From assembly GCA_934095965.1 (NCBI GenBank), contig CAKOKR010000027.1:1-16807 (forward strand): a DNA stretch of 16,807 nt, in the 5' to 3' direction. Positions 7,154-14,200 of this stretch are shown here, piece after piece (position 1 is the first letter of the stretch; every line of letters begins with the position of its first letter). A program made the position numbers and the translations under genes. Under the pieces are notes generated by a model. It made no database searches. It was not told where the DNA came from and saw only the letters and a list, made by a program, of their open reading frames with translations. This stretch comes from an uncultured Bacilli bacterium. Lineage in GTDB: Bacteria; Bacillota_I; Bacilli_A; RF39; UBA660.

Positions 7154-9145
7154 TTAATCTAAATTAGTTATATCTTTGACAATATTTGTATATAGTTCAT
7201 TTTCCTTATAATTATTACTAGTTAAATATTCATTTGAATCTTTATTAGTTTGCATAAGTATATTATAATCTCTATTTAAATTAGCTATTTTAAAAGACAT
7301 ATCTCCGCTTTGTTTTATACCAAATAAATCTCCTTGACCTCTTTGTTTAAAATCCATTTCAGATATATAAAAACCATCGCTGCTTTCTTCCATAACTTTA
7401 AGTCTTTCATTATTTTTCATATTAGTAACTAAGTAACAATAACTTTGTAAGTTACTTCTTCCAACTCTACCTCGAAGTTGATGAAGTGTTGCTAAACCAA
7501 ATCTTTCAGCATTAAATATAACCATCATTGTAGCATTTGGTACATCTATTCCAACTTCAATAACTGTGGTAGAAATAAGTATCTTTATTTTTCCACTTTG
7601 AAATTCTTTCATTAATTCATCTTTTTCTTTTTGTTTTAATTTACCATGAAGTATTTCAATTCTAACTTTTTTATTAAATGCAATATCTAATTTTTCTTTT
7701 AGGTTAATAACACTATTTAAATCAAGTTCATCATTTTGCATAATTAAAGGTGATACCACAAAAATTTGATGATTTAATTTTAATTCTTCATACATAGCCA
7801 TTAAAACTTCTTTGATATTTTGTTCATAAACTACCTTCGTTTTAATTTCTTTTCTAATATTTGGTTTAGTTTTAATTTGGGATAAATCTAAATCACCATA
7901 GATAGTTAATGCATATGTTCTTGGTATAGGTGTTGCAGATAAATATAAGACATCCGCTTCTTTATTCATTCCTTTATTTTGTAATGTATTTCTTTGATTA
8001 ACTCCGAATCTATGTTGTTCATCTGTTATGACTAAACCTAAATTATTAAATTTTAAATCATCATTTAATAAAGCATGAGTACCTATTACAACATCATATT
8101 TACCATTTTCAATTTCTTTATAAATGCTTTCTTTTTTCTTTTTAGTTAAAGAACCCGTTAATAAACAGATATTAATATCAAAATATTTAAAATATTCTTT
8201 TATAGTTTCATAATGTTGTTTTGCAAGTATTTCAGTTGGTGCCATAAAAGCAGTAGAATAACCACTTAGAAAATTTGCAAGTACTGCTATAATTGCTACG
8301 ATTGTTTTACCACTCCCAACATCACCTATAACTAAACGATTCATTCTTTTATCACTTTTTAAATCATTTAATATTTCTTCGATTGTTTTTATTTGATCTG
8401 TTGTTAATTCAAATGTTAAACTTGCTAAAAATTCTTGAATTATGTTCATATCAAAATCTTTTTTAATTCCATTATTTACTTTATTAACACTTTTTAAATA
8501 ATTGATTTTGAACATGTATATAAATAATTCTTCATAGATAAGTTTTAATTCACTCAATTTTATATCTTCGATACTTTTGGGTTTGTGAATTAACTTTATT
8601 GCATCATCTTTAGTAATAAAATGATATTTTTCATTTAAATAACTTGGTATATAATCAGGGATTGTAAGTTTTAAATCAAGTGCTGATGACATAATTGATT
8701 CAACAAAAGAATTTTTTAATCCTTCGGTTAAGTGATATATTGGTTCAATTCTCTCTTCATCAATTTTAAATTTTATATCACTTGCGGTAAAAACATTTTT
8801 AAGTTTTTGATATTTACCAACAACAATTATTTCTTTATCAGGTGTTAATAATTTTTTTAAGTATGCTCTATTAAAGATAACTACTTTAAATTGGATATTA
8901 TTGTTTTGGGCAATAAAGTCTAGGCGATTAAAATTCCTTTTTATATATGCTACTTTTGGAACACTTATAATTTTAGCTTTAACATATGTTGTTAGTGCCT
9001 CATCAGCATCATTAATATTTATTAACTTAATAACATTATAACGATATGGGTAATATGTTAATAAGTCTTCGATAGTATTTATATTTAATTTATTTAAAAT
9101 ATTTATTGTTTTTGGACCAACTTTTGGTAATGTTTCTAACTGCAT
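7154..9145 (-). CDS. recG: ATP-dependent DNA helicase RecG
   Basis: A 663-residue RecG, close to the usual ~680. It reverses stalled replication forks and processes Holliday junctions in the cytoplasm. Seen: an N-terminal helix-hairpin-like start (LPKVGPKTINILNKLNI) then the wedge/OB domain with YYPYRY; Walker A GDVGSGKT (274-281); MAPTEILAKQH; Walker B DEQH (375-378); LSATPIPRTYAL (motif III, 402-413); motif V TVIEVGIDVPNATMM; motif VI HQLRGRVGRS (554-563); and the C-terminal MDFKQRGQGDLFG. All helicase motifs are intact. The ATG at 9145 is chosen because GGGAGGAG (9156-9149) precedes it; a further in-frame ATG at 9190 has none. A TATAAT at 9167-9162 would place the transcript start inside that ribosome site, so the true promoter is uncertain. 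Confidence 0.96.
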   Translation of the reverse strand: MQLETLPKVGPKTINILNKLNINTIEDLLTYYPYRYNVIKLININDADEALTTYVKAKIISVPKVAYIKRNFNRLDFIAQNNNIQFKVVIFNRAYLKKLLTPDKEIIVVGKYQKLKNVFTASDIKFKIDEERIEPIYHLTEGLKNSFVESIMSSALDLKLTIPDYIPSYLNEKYHFITKDDAIKLIHKPKSIEDIKLSELKLIYEELFIYMFKINYLKSVNKVNNGIKKDFDMNIIQEFLASLTFELTTDQIKTIEEILNDLKSDKRMNRLVIGDVGSGKTIVAIIAVLANFLSGYSTAFMAPTEILAKQHYETIKEYFKYFDINICLLTGSLTKKKKESIYKEIENGKYDVVIGTHALLNDDLKFNNLGLVITDEQHRFGVNQRNTLQNKGMNKEADVLYLSATPIPRTYALTIYGDLDLSQIKTKPNIRKEIKTKVVYEQNIKEVLMAMYEELKLNHQIFVVSPLIMQNDELDLNSVINLKEKLDIAFNKKVRIEILHGKLKQKEKDELMKEFQSGKIKILISTTVIEVGIDVPNATMMVIFNAERFGLATLHQLRGRVGRSNLQSYCYLVTNMKNNERLKVMEESSDGFYISEMDFKQRGQGDLFGIKQSGDMSFKIANLNRDYNILMQTNKDSNEYLTSNNYKENELYTNIVKDITNLD

Positions 9146-9199
9146 AATCTCCTCCCAATTCATTATACCAAACTTTTTAAAGAAATTCATTAAAATCGC

Positions 9200-9228
9200 T
9201 TGACAAAATGATGTTTTTCGATTAAGAT
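9200..9228 (+). promoter_or_regulatory. Sigma-A promoter of sRNA-2
   Basis: TTGACA (9200-9205), a 17-base spacer and TAAGAT (9223-9228). The expected start, about 9235, coincides with the first base of a perfect 9-bp hairpin. Confidence 0.78.
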
Positions 9229-9234
9229 AGTAAT

Positions 9235-9330
9235 CACCAATTCACTTAAAGAAGGCGAATTGGTGCTAGTATCACACTAGTCAACCCCTTTTTATTCTTT
9301 TAGGAGATTTCTTCGGAAGTCTCCGTTTTT
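9235..9330 (+). ncRNA. Putative small RNA between recG and fic (sRNA-2)
   Basis: About 96 nt with its own promoter and terminator and no reading frame. Hairpin 1 is CACCAATTC/GAATTGGTG (9235-9243 with 9257-9265, perfect). Hairpin 2 is CTAGT/ACTAG (9266-9270 with 9276-9280). An unpaired linker beginning TCAACCCC follows, then the terminator GGAGATTTC-TTCG-GAAGTCTCC (9303-9324, a UUCG tetraloop) and a T run. The loop of hairpin 1 contains AAGAAGG, which could pair with CCTTTTT of the linker (one G-U), giving a pseudoknot. The layout parallels sRNA-1 on the other side of recG. It could be a trans-acting RNA using the CCCC stretch against ribosome sites; this is inferred. No known RNA family recognised. 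Confidence 0.72.
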
Positions 9331-9379
9331 ATTTGTATTAGAAATTATAGTATTTATTCCACAAAAGTAACTTAATTTA

Positions 9380-9408
9380 CTGACAAAATCAATGCTTTTT
9401 GATATAAT
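9380..9408 (+). promoter_or_regulatory. Sigma-A promoter of the fic-qat cassette
   Basis: CTGACA (9380-9385), 17 bases, TATAAT (9403-9408), then a short leader with GGAGGTG (9418-9424) and ATG 9430. It is the only clear promoter I see for the four plus-strand genes that follow. Confidence 0.82.
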
Positions 9409-9429
9409 AACTTTACTGGAGGTGCTAGA

Positions 9430-10272
9430 ATGACTGAAAAAGAACTAGATTCAAGTGTAAATAGTTATAATGAAATAGAAAGACCAAAGAACTATGCAAA
9501 ACAACTTCAATGGGACATGGCTATTGGACTTCAAGAGGTTGATAATTTAAAACCATCCAAATATTTAGAAAAATTGTTGAGTGAAAATGTAACTGGTGAA
9601 AAAACAATCTATGAAGTTGAACAAGAACTTAAACAATATTATATTGAAAAAGAAAAAGATGATAAAGTAAATCATAACGAACTAGAATGTGATTTAGTAT
9701 CAACTAGGATAGTAGAACTGCTTCAAGAAGATTATTTTGAGTTGTCAATTGATTATTTAAAATATGTTCATAAGTATTTGTTCCAAGACGTATATGAATT
9801 TGCTGGTGAATTTAGAAAAGTCGATTTTTCAAAGTGTGAAAGAATATTGAATAATGATTCAGTTGGTTATGGGGACTATAAATTGTTGGAGCAATCATTA
9901 GATTATGATATATCTTTAGAAAAAAGTAAAAATTATAAAGGTATGAATATAGTTGATGTAATAAACAACATAACTGATTTTTCTTCAAGAATATGGCAAA
10001 TACATCCTTTTAGAGAAGGTAACACAAGAACAACAGCATTATTTATAGAAAAATATTTAATATCACTTGGATATAATGTTAATAATACCATGTTCAAAGA
10101 AAAATCGGTTTATTACAGAAATGCTTTAGTAAGAAGTAATTACTATAATAATTACTTAAATATAAAACAAGATAATAGTTTTTTAATTAAATTTTATGAA
10201 AATCTATTATTGAGTAAAAATAACAATTTACATTCAAAGGACTTGATTGTAGATGAATTATTTAACAAGTAA
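9430..10272 (+). CDS. Fic-domain protein with fused VbhA-like N-terminal region
   Basis: A 280-residue Fic protein. Fic enzymes usually transfer AMP from ATP to hydroxyl side chains of target proteins. Seen: an N-terminal region (about 20-75) with WDMAIGLQEVDNLKPS and then YEVEQELKQYY, resembling the antitoxin VbhA-like module found ahead of Fic domains; FAGEFRKVDFSK (125-135), the conserved strand-flap area; and the active-site loop HPFREGNTR (192-200), with catalytic His192, Glu196 and Asn198. The third glycine of the canonical HxFx(D/E)GNGRxxR is Thr, and the final Arg is Ala or Leu. I do not find a clear S/TxxxE(G/N) inhibitory helix, so how it is kept off is open. The ribosome site GGAGGTG is strong. 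It is first in the cassette and 85 bases before the QatB-like gene, separated by a hairpin. Phage exclusion or toxin roles are inferred from context. Confidence 0.88.
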   Translation: MTEKELDSSVNSYNEIERPKNYAKQLQWDMAIGLQEVDNLKPSKYLEKLLSENVTGEKTIYEVEQELKQYYIEKEKDDKVNHNELECDLVSTRIVELLQEDYFELSIDYLKYVHKYLFQDVYEFAGEFRKVDFSKCERILNNDSVGYGDYKLLEQSLDYDISLEKSKNYKGMNIVDVINNITDFSSRIWQIHPFREGNTRTTALFIEKYLISLGYNVNNTMFKEKSVYYRNALVRSNYYNNYLNIKQDNSFLIKFYENLLLSKNNNLHSKDLIVDELFNK

Positions 10273-10286
10273 GAATAAAAAAGAAG

Positions 10287-10335
10287 TGCTAGTACAGGCT
10301 TATTAATTTAATAGGTTTTTGTATTGGCGTTTTTT
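10287..10335 (+). terminator. Long hairpin with T run between fic and the QatB-like gene
   Basis: GCTAGTACA (10288-10296) pairs with TGTATTGGC (10320-10328) using two G-U pairs, and an inner arm ending TATTAA pairs with TTAATA; six T residues follow (10330-10335). It is a plausible terminator or attenuator. No promoter is visible between it and the next gene, so the rest of the cassette probably depends on readthrough or on a promoter inside fic. Confidence 0.6.
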
Positions 10336-10357
10336 AGAAGTAAAGGAAGTGATAAAT

Positions 10358-11026
10358 TTGGGATCTTCAACAAGAAATAAATATCCAAGAGGGAAAAGAC
10401 TTTTAGAAAATAAAATTTCTAATGGAATAATAAGCTCAAATGGTTCAGGAATAGGAAACTTATTAAAAGACTTATTTTATCCAGAAAAAGGAGTATCAAA
10501 GCCAAGAAAGACATTACAAGAAAAAATATATTCTAACCAATGTAATACAAGTATTCAAAGAATAGTTAGATTATCTAAAATAATAAAGTCTGGTGATTTT
10601 TCGTCAATTGGATTTAGTGGAAATATTTCTTCTTATTCTAATGGTGAAATAGCAGAAGTTTTTTGCGAATATTTAGGGATAGAAAATGATGAAGTGTTAA
10701 AAACTTCATTTAAAGAAAGTATATCAGAATTAGATATAGTAAAAGATGGATTATCTATTATTGATGTAACCGCGAAGTATTTAAAGAATGTTGTTTCAAA
10801 TGTTTTTAAACAATTTACTTTTGAAGATAGTTTAGATAATTTGTTAAATATGACAGAAGAAATGTATGAAAACGAAGTAGCACAATTTACTGATAATAAT
10901 ATTTTGCCTATGATTTATTTAGAATTAGAAGAAATAGATTTTGAAGATGAAAATGAAAACCATTTTGATGAAGTGAATTTAGCTTTAAAAAATATTATGA
11001 CTAAATTACAGAGAGTAGGTGAATAA
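10358..11026 (+). CDS. QatB-like defence protein with N-terminal Gly-Ser-Ser
   Basis: A 222-residue protein that I identify as QatB-like mainly from its place directly before a QatC-like gene and from its N-terminus. The start is a TTG at 10358, chosen because AAGGAAGTGAT (10343-10353) matches the anti-Shine-Dalgarno well with 8 bases from its core to TTG. This gives Met-Gly-Ser-Ser-Thr-Arg-Asn-Lys, comparable to the M-G-T-S start I recall for QatB proteins. Other in-frame upstream starts (GTG 10349) lack a usable ribosome site. Further on: SIQRIVRLSKIIKSGDFSSIG (65-85), SSYSNGEIAEVFCEYLG (91-107), a helical middle and an acidic C-terminus (EEIDFEDENENHFDE). No catalytic motif is seen. It is 3 bases from the QatC-like gene. 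Inferred role: substrate or partner of that enzyme in phage defence. The family assignment is moderate. Confidence 0.62.
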   Translation: MGSSTRNKYPRGKRLLENKISNGIISSNGSGIGNLLKDLFYPEKGVSKPRKTLQEKIYSNQCNTSIQRIVRLSKIIKSGDFSSIGFSGNISSYSNGEIAEVFCEYLGIENDEVLKTSFKESISELDIVKDGLSIIDVTAKYLKNVVSNVFKQFTFEDSLDNLLNMTEEMYENEVAQFTDNNILPMIYLELEEIDFEDENENHFDEVNLALKNIMTKLQRVGE

Positions 11027-11029
11027 TAA

Positions 11030-12322
11030 ATGATTGAATTTTTTGATAATGAAAATTCTCCGTATTCTCTTCATTATAATGATTCCAATTTACTTGATAT
11101 CACTTCATATGATAATTCATTAGTTTTGGACATGTTTGATACTATATCATATATTTGTTATAAAGATTTTTATACGAAACGTGATGAGGATGTTAATAAT
11201 AAAGAAAAAATGTCTCTTGAAATTCCTGTTGAAAATTATGAAAAATTAAAAAAATGTAAGGAAAAGTTTGAATACTTGATTAATTACATGACTAATGGAG
11301 AGAAATGGAATATTAATTTTATACAGAGTTTGAACAAAAAAGAAATTAAAAGTGGCAGATTACCTTTAGAACCATCAGTAAAATATAATTCAATATCTCT
11401 ACTATCAGGTGGCTTGGATTCATTAAGTGGAACCGTTGCGGAAAAAGGCAATAAAACCATTTATGTAACTTTTGGAACAAATTTGATAGAGGTATCAAAT
11501 GCACAAAAAATCTATAATAAAATTATAGACAAGGATAAAAATGCTAATGTTTATGTAAAAAAAGTTATGTTAAATAGTGAGCAACATTATACAGAAAGAA
11601 CTAGATCACTAATGTTTATAGGGTGTTGTTTGATATTTGCTGATTTTTATAATATAAAAAAAATTAAAATATATGAGAATGGAATTATGTCTTTGAATCC
11701 TAAATTTAATTTTAGTAGGCGTGTTACAAAAACCACAAATCAAAAAACTATATATTTAATAAATGAAATTCTGTCTGAACTTGGCATTAATGTAGAAGTT
11801 GAAAATCCATTTAGATATTTAACAAAAGCTCAAGTTATATCACAAATTCCAAAAGAATATTTTGAAATCATTTCCAATGAAACAAGGACGTGTTCTAAAA
11901 ATTCTGGGATTATTCATTTTAGTAATAAGTCTAAAGGGAATTTTCATTGTGGTCAATGTATAGCCTGTATATTAAGACAAATAGGTACATTAAATAACAA
12001 TTTATTAGATTATGATAATAATTATTTGCTACCGATAGATTTATATAAATTCGAAGACATATTAGAATATGAGAGTATAATTTCAAAAAAAAGAGAATCA
12101 GATAAAGATTATATTAAAGCCAAATACAAGTATTTAGAAAAAAGATCGTTAATTGAATACTATAAAACATACTATAGAAATATTAAATCAGGTAAAATTT
12201 ATGATTATATTGATTTGAATAAAAAATATTATAAGGATAAAGAATATTACAAAAAAATTAGCGAAATGCTAAAATGTTTTTCTGAAGAGCTAGAGAAATA
12301 TTTTGAAAATTTAAAAAGGTGA
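11030..12322 (+). CDS. QatC-like, QueC-family nucleotide-binding defence enzyme
   Basis: A 430-residue protein built as QatC: an N-terminal domain (1-115) with SLEIPVENYE (62-71) and YMTNGEKWNINF (86-97), then a QueC-like PP-loop domain. Seen: the PP-loop SLLSGGLDSLSG (123-134); ENGIMSLNP (216-224) followed by TKTTNQKT; and the zinc site Cys288 and CGQCIAC (Cys307, Cys310, Cys313) followed by LRQIG, as in QueC. The length is about twice that of housekeeping QueC (~220), which argues against ordinary preQ0 synthesis; no queD, queE or folE is near. QueC-family proteins in defence systems (QatC, and Cap9 of type IV CBASS) are reported to attach a deazaguanine base to an N-terminal Gly of a partner; that chemistry here is inferred. 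It follows the QatB-like gene by 3 bases, and its last codons contain the ribosome site of the next gene. Confidence 0.83.
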   Translation: MIEFFDNENSPYSLHYNDSNLLDITSYDNSLVLDMFDTISYICYKDFYTKRDEDVNNKEKMSLEIPVENYEKLKKCKEKFEYLINYMTNGEKWNINFIQSLNKKEIKSGRLPLEPSVKYNSISLLSGGLDSLSGTVAEKGNKTIYVTFGTNLIEVSNAQKIYNKIIDKDKNANVYVKKVMLNSEQHYTERTRSLMFIGCCLIFADFYNIKKIKIYENGIMSLNPKFNFSRRVTKTTNQKTIYLINEILSELGINVEVENPFRYLTKAQVISQIPKEYFEIISNETRTCSKNSGIIHFSNKSKGNFHCGQCIACILRQIGTLNNNLLDYDNNYLLPIDLYKFEDILEYESIISKKRESDKDYIKAKYKYLEKRSLIEYYKTYYRNIKSGKIYDYIDLNKKYYKDKEYYKKISEMLKCFSEELEKYFENLKR

Positions 12323-12330
12323 GGTATATT

Positions 12331-12942
12331 ATGGAAAAAAATATTAAAAGATTAAATTATTATACAAATAATAGATATGGTTTTGCAATTTATTTGATTT
12401 CAAGATTATATAACGATTTGAATATTAATCAACAATTATTTAAATCGTTGAAAAGTCAAAAATATGACTCAATAAAAATATATTTATTTAAAATAACTCT
12501 TGCCCATTTAAAAGAAGCACTAAAACTTTTTGGTAGATTAACAAAAAGTCCTTATTATAAAGAGTTTTATATTGATATGATTAAAAATCCTGAAAACAAA
12601 CAAATATTTAATGAAATAAAAGATGAATTTGAAAATCCAAAATATAATCCTAATACAGTAAACGCTAAATATTTAGATGTTAGAAATGACATTTTCCATT
12701 ATGGCATAGAAAATGATGATTTTAATGAATACATAAAAATTCAAGGAGAACTTGATGATAAAGAAGTGTTTGTGACATTAAATATTAATAATAATAACAA
12801 ATATGTTAGTGAAATTGGCGTTGATTTTCCTAAAATATATAATGTATTTGATGAAAAAAGCGGAGAAGAAGTAAATCAACTTCTTAATAAAATTATTAAA
12901 TTATGTAGAAATATATTAAGTGATTATAGTAATAATAAATAA
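12331..12942 (+). CDS. HEPN-like protein, putative effector RNase
   Basis: A 203-residue, mostly helical protein that I do not recognise by name. The notable motif is VRNDIFHYG: Arg118-x4-His123 with Asn next to Arg, the Rx4-6H signature of HEPN ribonucleases such as those in toxin-antitoxin, Abi and CRISPR-linked systems. A long helix-rich region precedes it (IYLFKITLAHLKEALKLFG, 50-68), as expected of the HEPN fold. No nucleotidyltransferase (MNT) partner is adjacent. Its ribosome site AGGTGAGG (12317-12324) overlaps the stop codon of the QatC-like gene, so the two are probably translationally coupled; ATG 12331 is preferred over GTG 12319, which lies inside that site. It ends the cassette. 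RNase activity and an effector role are inferred from one motif and from position. Confidence 0.6.
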   Translation: MEKNIKRLNYYTNNRYGFAIYLISRLYNDLNINQQLFKSLKSQKYDSIKIYLFKITLAHLKEALKLFGRLTKSPYYKEFYIDMIKNPENKQIFNEIKDEFENPKYNPNTVNAKYLDVRNDIFHYGIENDDFNEYIKIQGELDDKEVFVTLNINNNNKYVSEIGVDFPKIYNVFDEKSGEEVNQLLNKIIKLCRNILSDYSNNK

Positions 12943-12980
12943 AAAAAGAGACCTAGTCTATTAAAGGGCTAGGTCATCTT
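12941..12980. terminator. Bidirectional terminator between the cassette and the integrase remnant
   Basis: GACCTAGTC (12950-12958) pairs with GGCTAGGTC (12967-12975) with one G-U pair. A run of seven A lies on the left (T run for minus-strand transcripts) and a T-rich stretch on the right. The integrase reading frame ends inside the loop at 12961. Confidence 0.85.
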
Positions 12981-13770
12981 CATTTTTAGATTTTATTATT
13001 TCATGTTCTTCATAATTATACGATACTTCTTCGTGATCAGATAATGTATCCTTATGTTCTAATAAGATAGTTGGTTTAGTTTCAATAACACTATTATTTA
13101 ATCTGCTATTTTGTAGTTCGATAATGTTAACTATAGTATCAAGTCTATTTTGATACATATGAGAATAGGTATTTAAAGTTTCATCTATTTTAGTATGTCC
13201 AAGATATTTAGCAACTAAAGTTATATTAGCACCACTTTATCTAAAATCGTGTATTCTTATATCTTTAACTCTAGCCATAAAAGCATTCTTTGTTTTTTTA
13301 ACTAATAGAGTAGTAGATAAAGGGGCTTTATTACCAAAAATATACCAAGATCCTCTAAAACAAAAATAATTAGCATCATCATTATACAATTCAGATAAAT
13401 CTTTTAATAAGAAATTAGGAATGGGGATAGTTTTATAACTTGAACTTGTTTTAGGACTAGTAACAGTATAAGGTTTACCAGTCTTAGGATCTGGAACTTT
13501 AACAATATTTTTGTTAACTGTTAAAGTGCTTCTATTAAAGTCTAAGTCATTCCAAGTTAATCATCTTAATTCACCATTTCTAAGTCCACAATAAAATAGA
13601 GTTTGAAATGCACATCTAAATTTTAAATTAGTTTCTACAGATAAGAATCTTTGATACTCATCTAATGTATAAAATAACATTTCTTTTTTTCTTTCATTTG
13701 GATTAGTAAAGTTAGTCATTTTATTATAAACTTTAACAAAATTAATATCATACCATCTAGTACCAAAATT
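12961..13770 (-). pseudogene. Tyrosine integrase remnant (Tn916-type), 5' truncated and disrupted
   Basis: The catalytic part of a tyrosine recombinase of the kind that integrates ICEs and mobilizable elements. Reading on the minus strand: WYDINFVKVYNKMTNFTNPNE, then FRCAFQTLFYCGLRNGELR with the first catalytic Arg, an in-frame TGA at 13563-13561 where Gly is expected, LTWNDLDFNRSTLTVNKNI, SPKTSSSYKTIPIP, and RIHDFR (His-x-x-Arg). After HDFR a TAA (13239-13237) is followed by GANITLVAKYLGHTKIDETLNTYSHMYQNRLD, with the catalytic Gly-His and Tyr. About eight to ten residues normally found after HDFRHS are missing, a small deletion. The N-terminal arm and core-binding domains are absent, replaced by relaxase sequence. 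With three separate lesions it cannot make a working enzyme. Confidence 0.9.
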
Positions 13771-14149
13771 GATCATTATTTAAAAAGATACCTTTAATAG
13801 ATTCATAAATAATTTTATTATCTTTATCTCTAAGTAATATAGTTTTACCATTTTCTTTAAATGGTAAACCCAGAATCATAAAAAACTCTGGAACGCTCGC
13901 AAATGTTATGCCATTTAATATATTTGTTTTAGTTTTATAGAAATATTTTATAGTTCTATCTTCTAAAATAGATTTAACCTCTTGATATAAGTTACTCTTA
14001 TTAATAGCTTTATAACGTACATTAAATTTAGTTCTTTCAAAATCATAATTACCTGTATCGATTCTTTTATTCATTTCATTACCTATAAGATATAAATCTT
14101 TAGTTTTATAATTATTAACAAATCTTAATACTTGTTTTCCATCATACAT
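13757..14149 (-). pseudogene. MobV/Pre-like relaxase, N-terminal remnant
   Basis: The first 130 codons of a protein resembling the plasmid-recombination/MobV relaxases used to nick oriT. Seen: YLIGNEMNKRIDTGNYDFERTKFNVRY (about 21-47), matching the family's HNER...D.dr.k.n.hY opening, and NILNGITFASVPEFF (80-94), matching the strand and helix that follow. The later metal-binding histidine motif is absent: the frame reaches TAG at 13759-13757 at the point where integrase sequence begins in another frame. This is best explained by a deletion joining the front of mob to the back of int. The start has a strong AAGGAGG (about 14161-14155), but a terminator sits immediately upstream. Other possible identity: an unrelated element protein; I consider MobV-like more likely. 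Confidence 0.65.
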
Positions 14150-14167
14150 ATATCAACCTCCTTGCAT

Positions 14168-14191
14168 AAAAAAACAACCTTAGTGGTTGTT
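14168..14191 (-). terminator. Intrinsic terminator of the 14201-14833 gene
   Basis: On the minus strand AACAACC (14191-14185) pairs perfectly with GGTTGTT (14179-14173) across 5 bases, then a T run. It separates the gene above from the mob/int remnant. Confidence 0.88.
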
Positions 14192-14200
14192 AAAATTTAT

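Noticed and set aside
9162..9190. TATAAT at 9167-9162 as the recG promoter
   Set aside because: The -35 is poor and the start would fall within the ribosome site, so I do not list it as a feature.
9235..9330. tRNA, 4.5S SRP RNA or 6S RNA
   Set aside because: No cloverleaf, no SRP GGAAG/AGCAG loop elements, and the length and folds do not match 6S.
9421..10294. GTGCTAG repeated at 9263, 9422 and 10286 as a regulatory repeat
   Set aside because: Two copies are inside hairpin arms and one is in the ribosome-site spacer; seven shared bases in AT-rich DNA can be chance.
11030..12322. Housekeeping QueC (preQ0 synthase)
   Set aside because: The protein is about twice the normal length with an added N-terminal domain, there are no other queuosine genes nearby, and a QatB-like gene precedes it.
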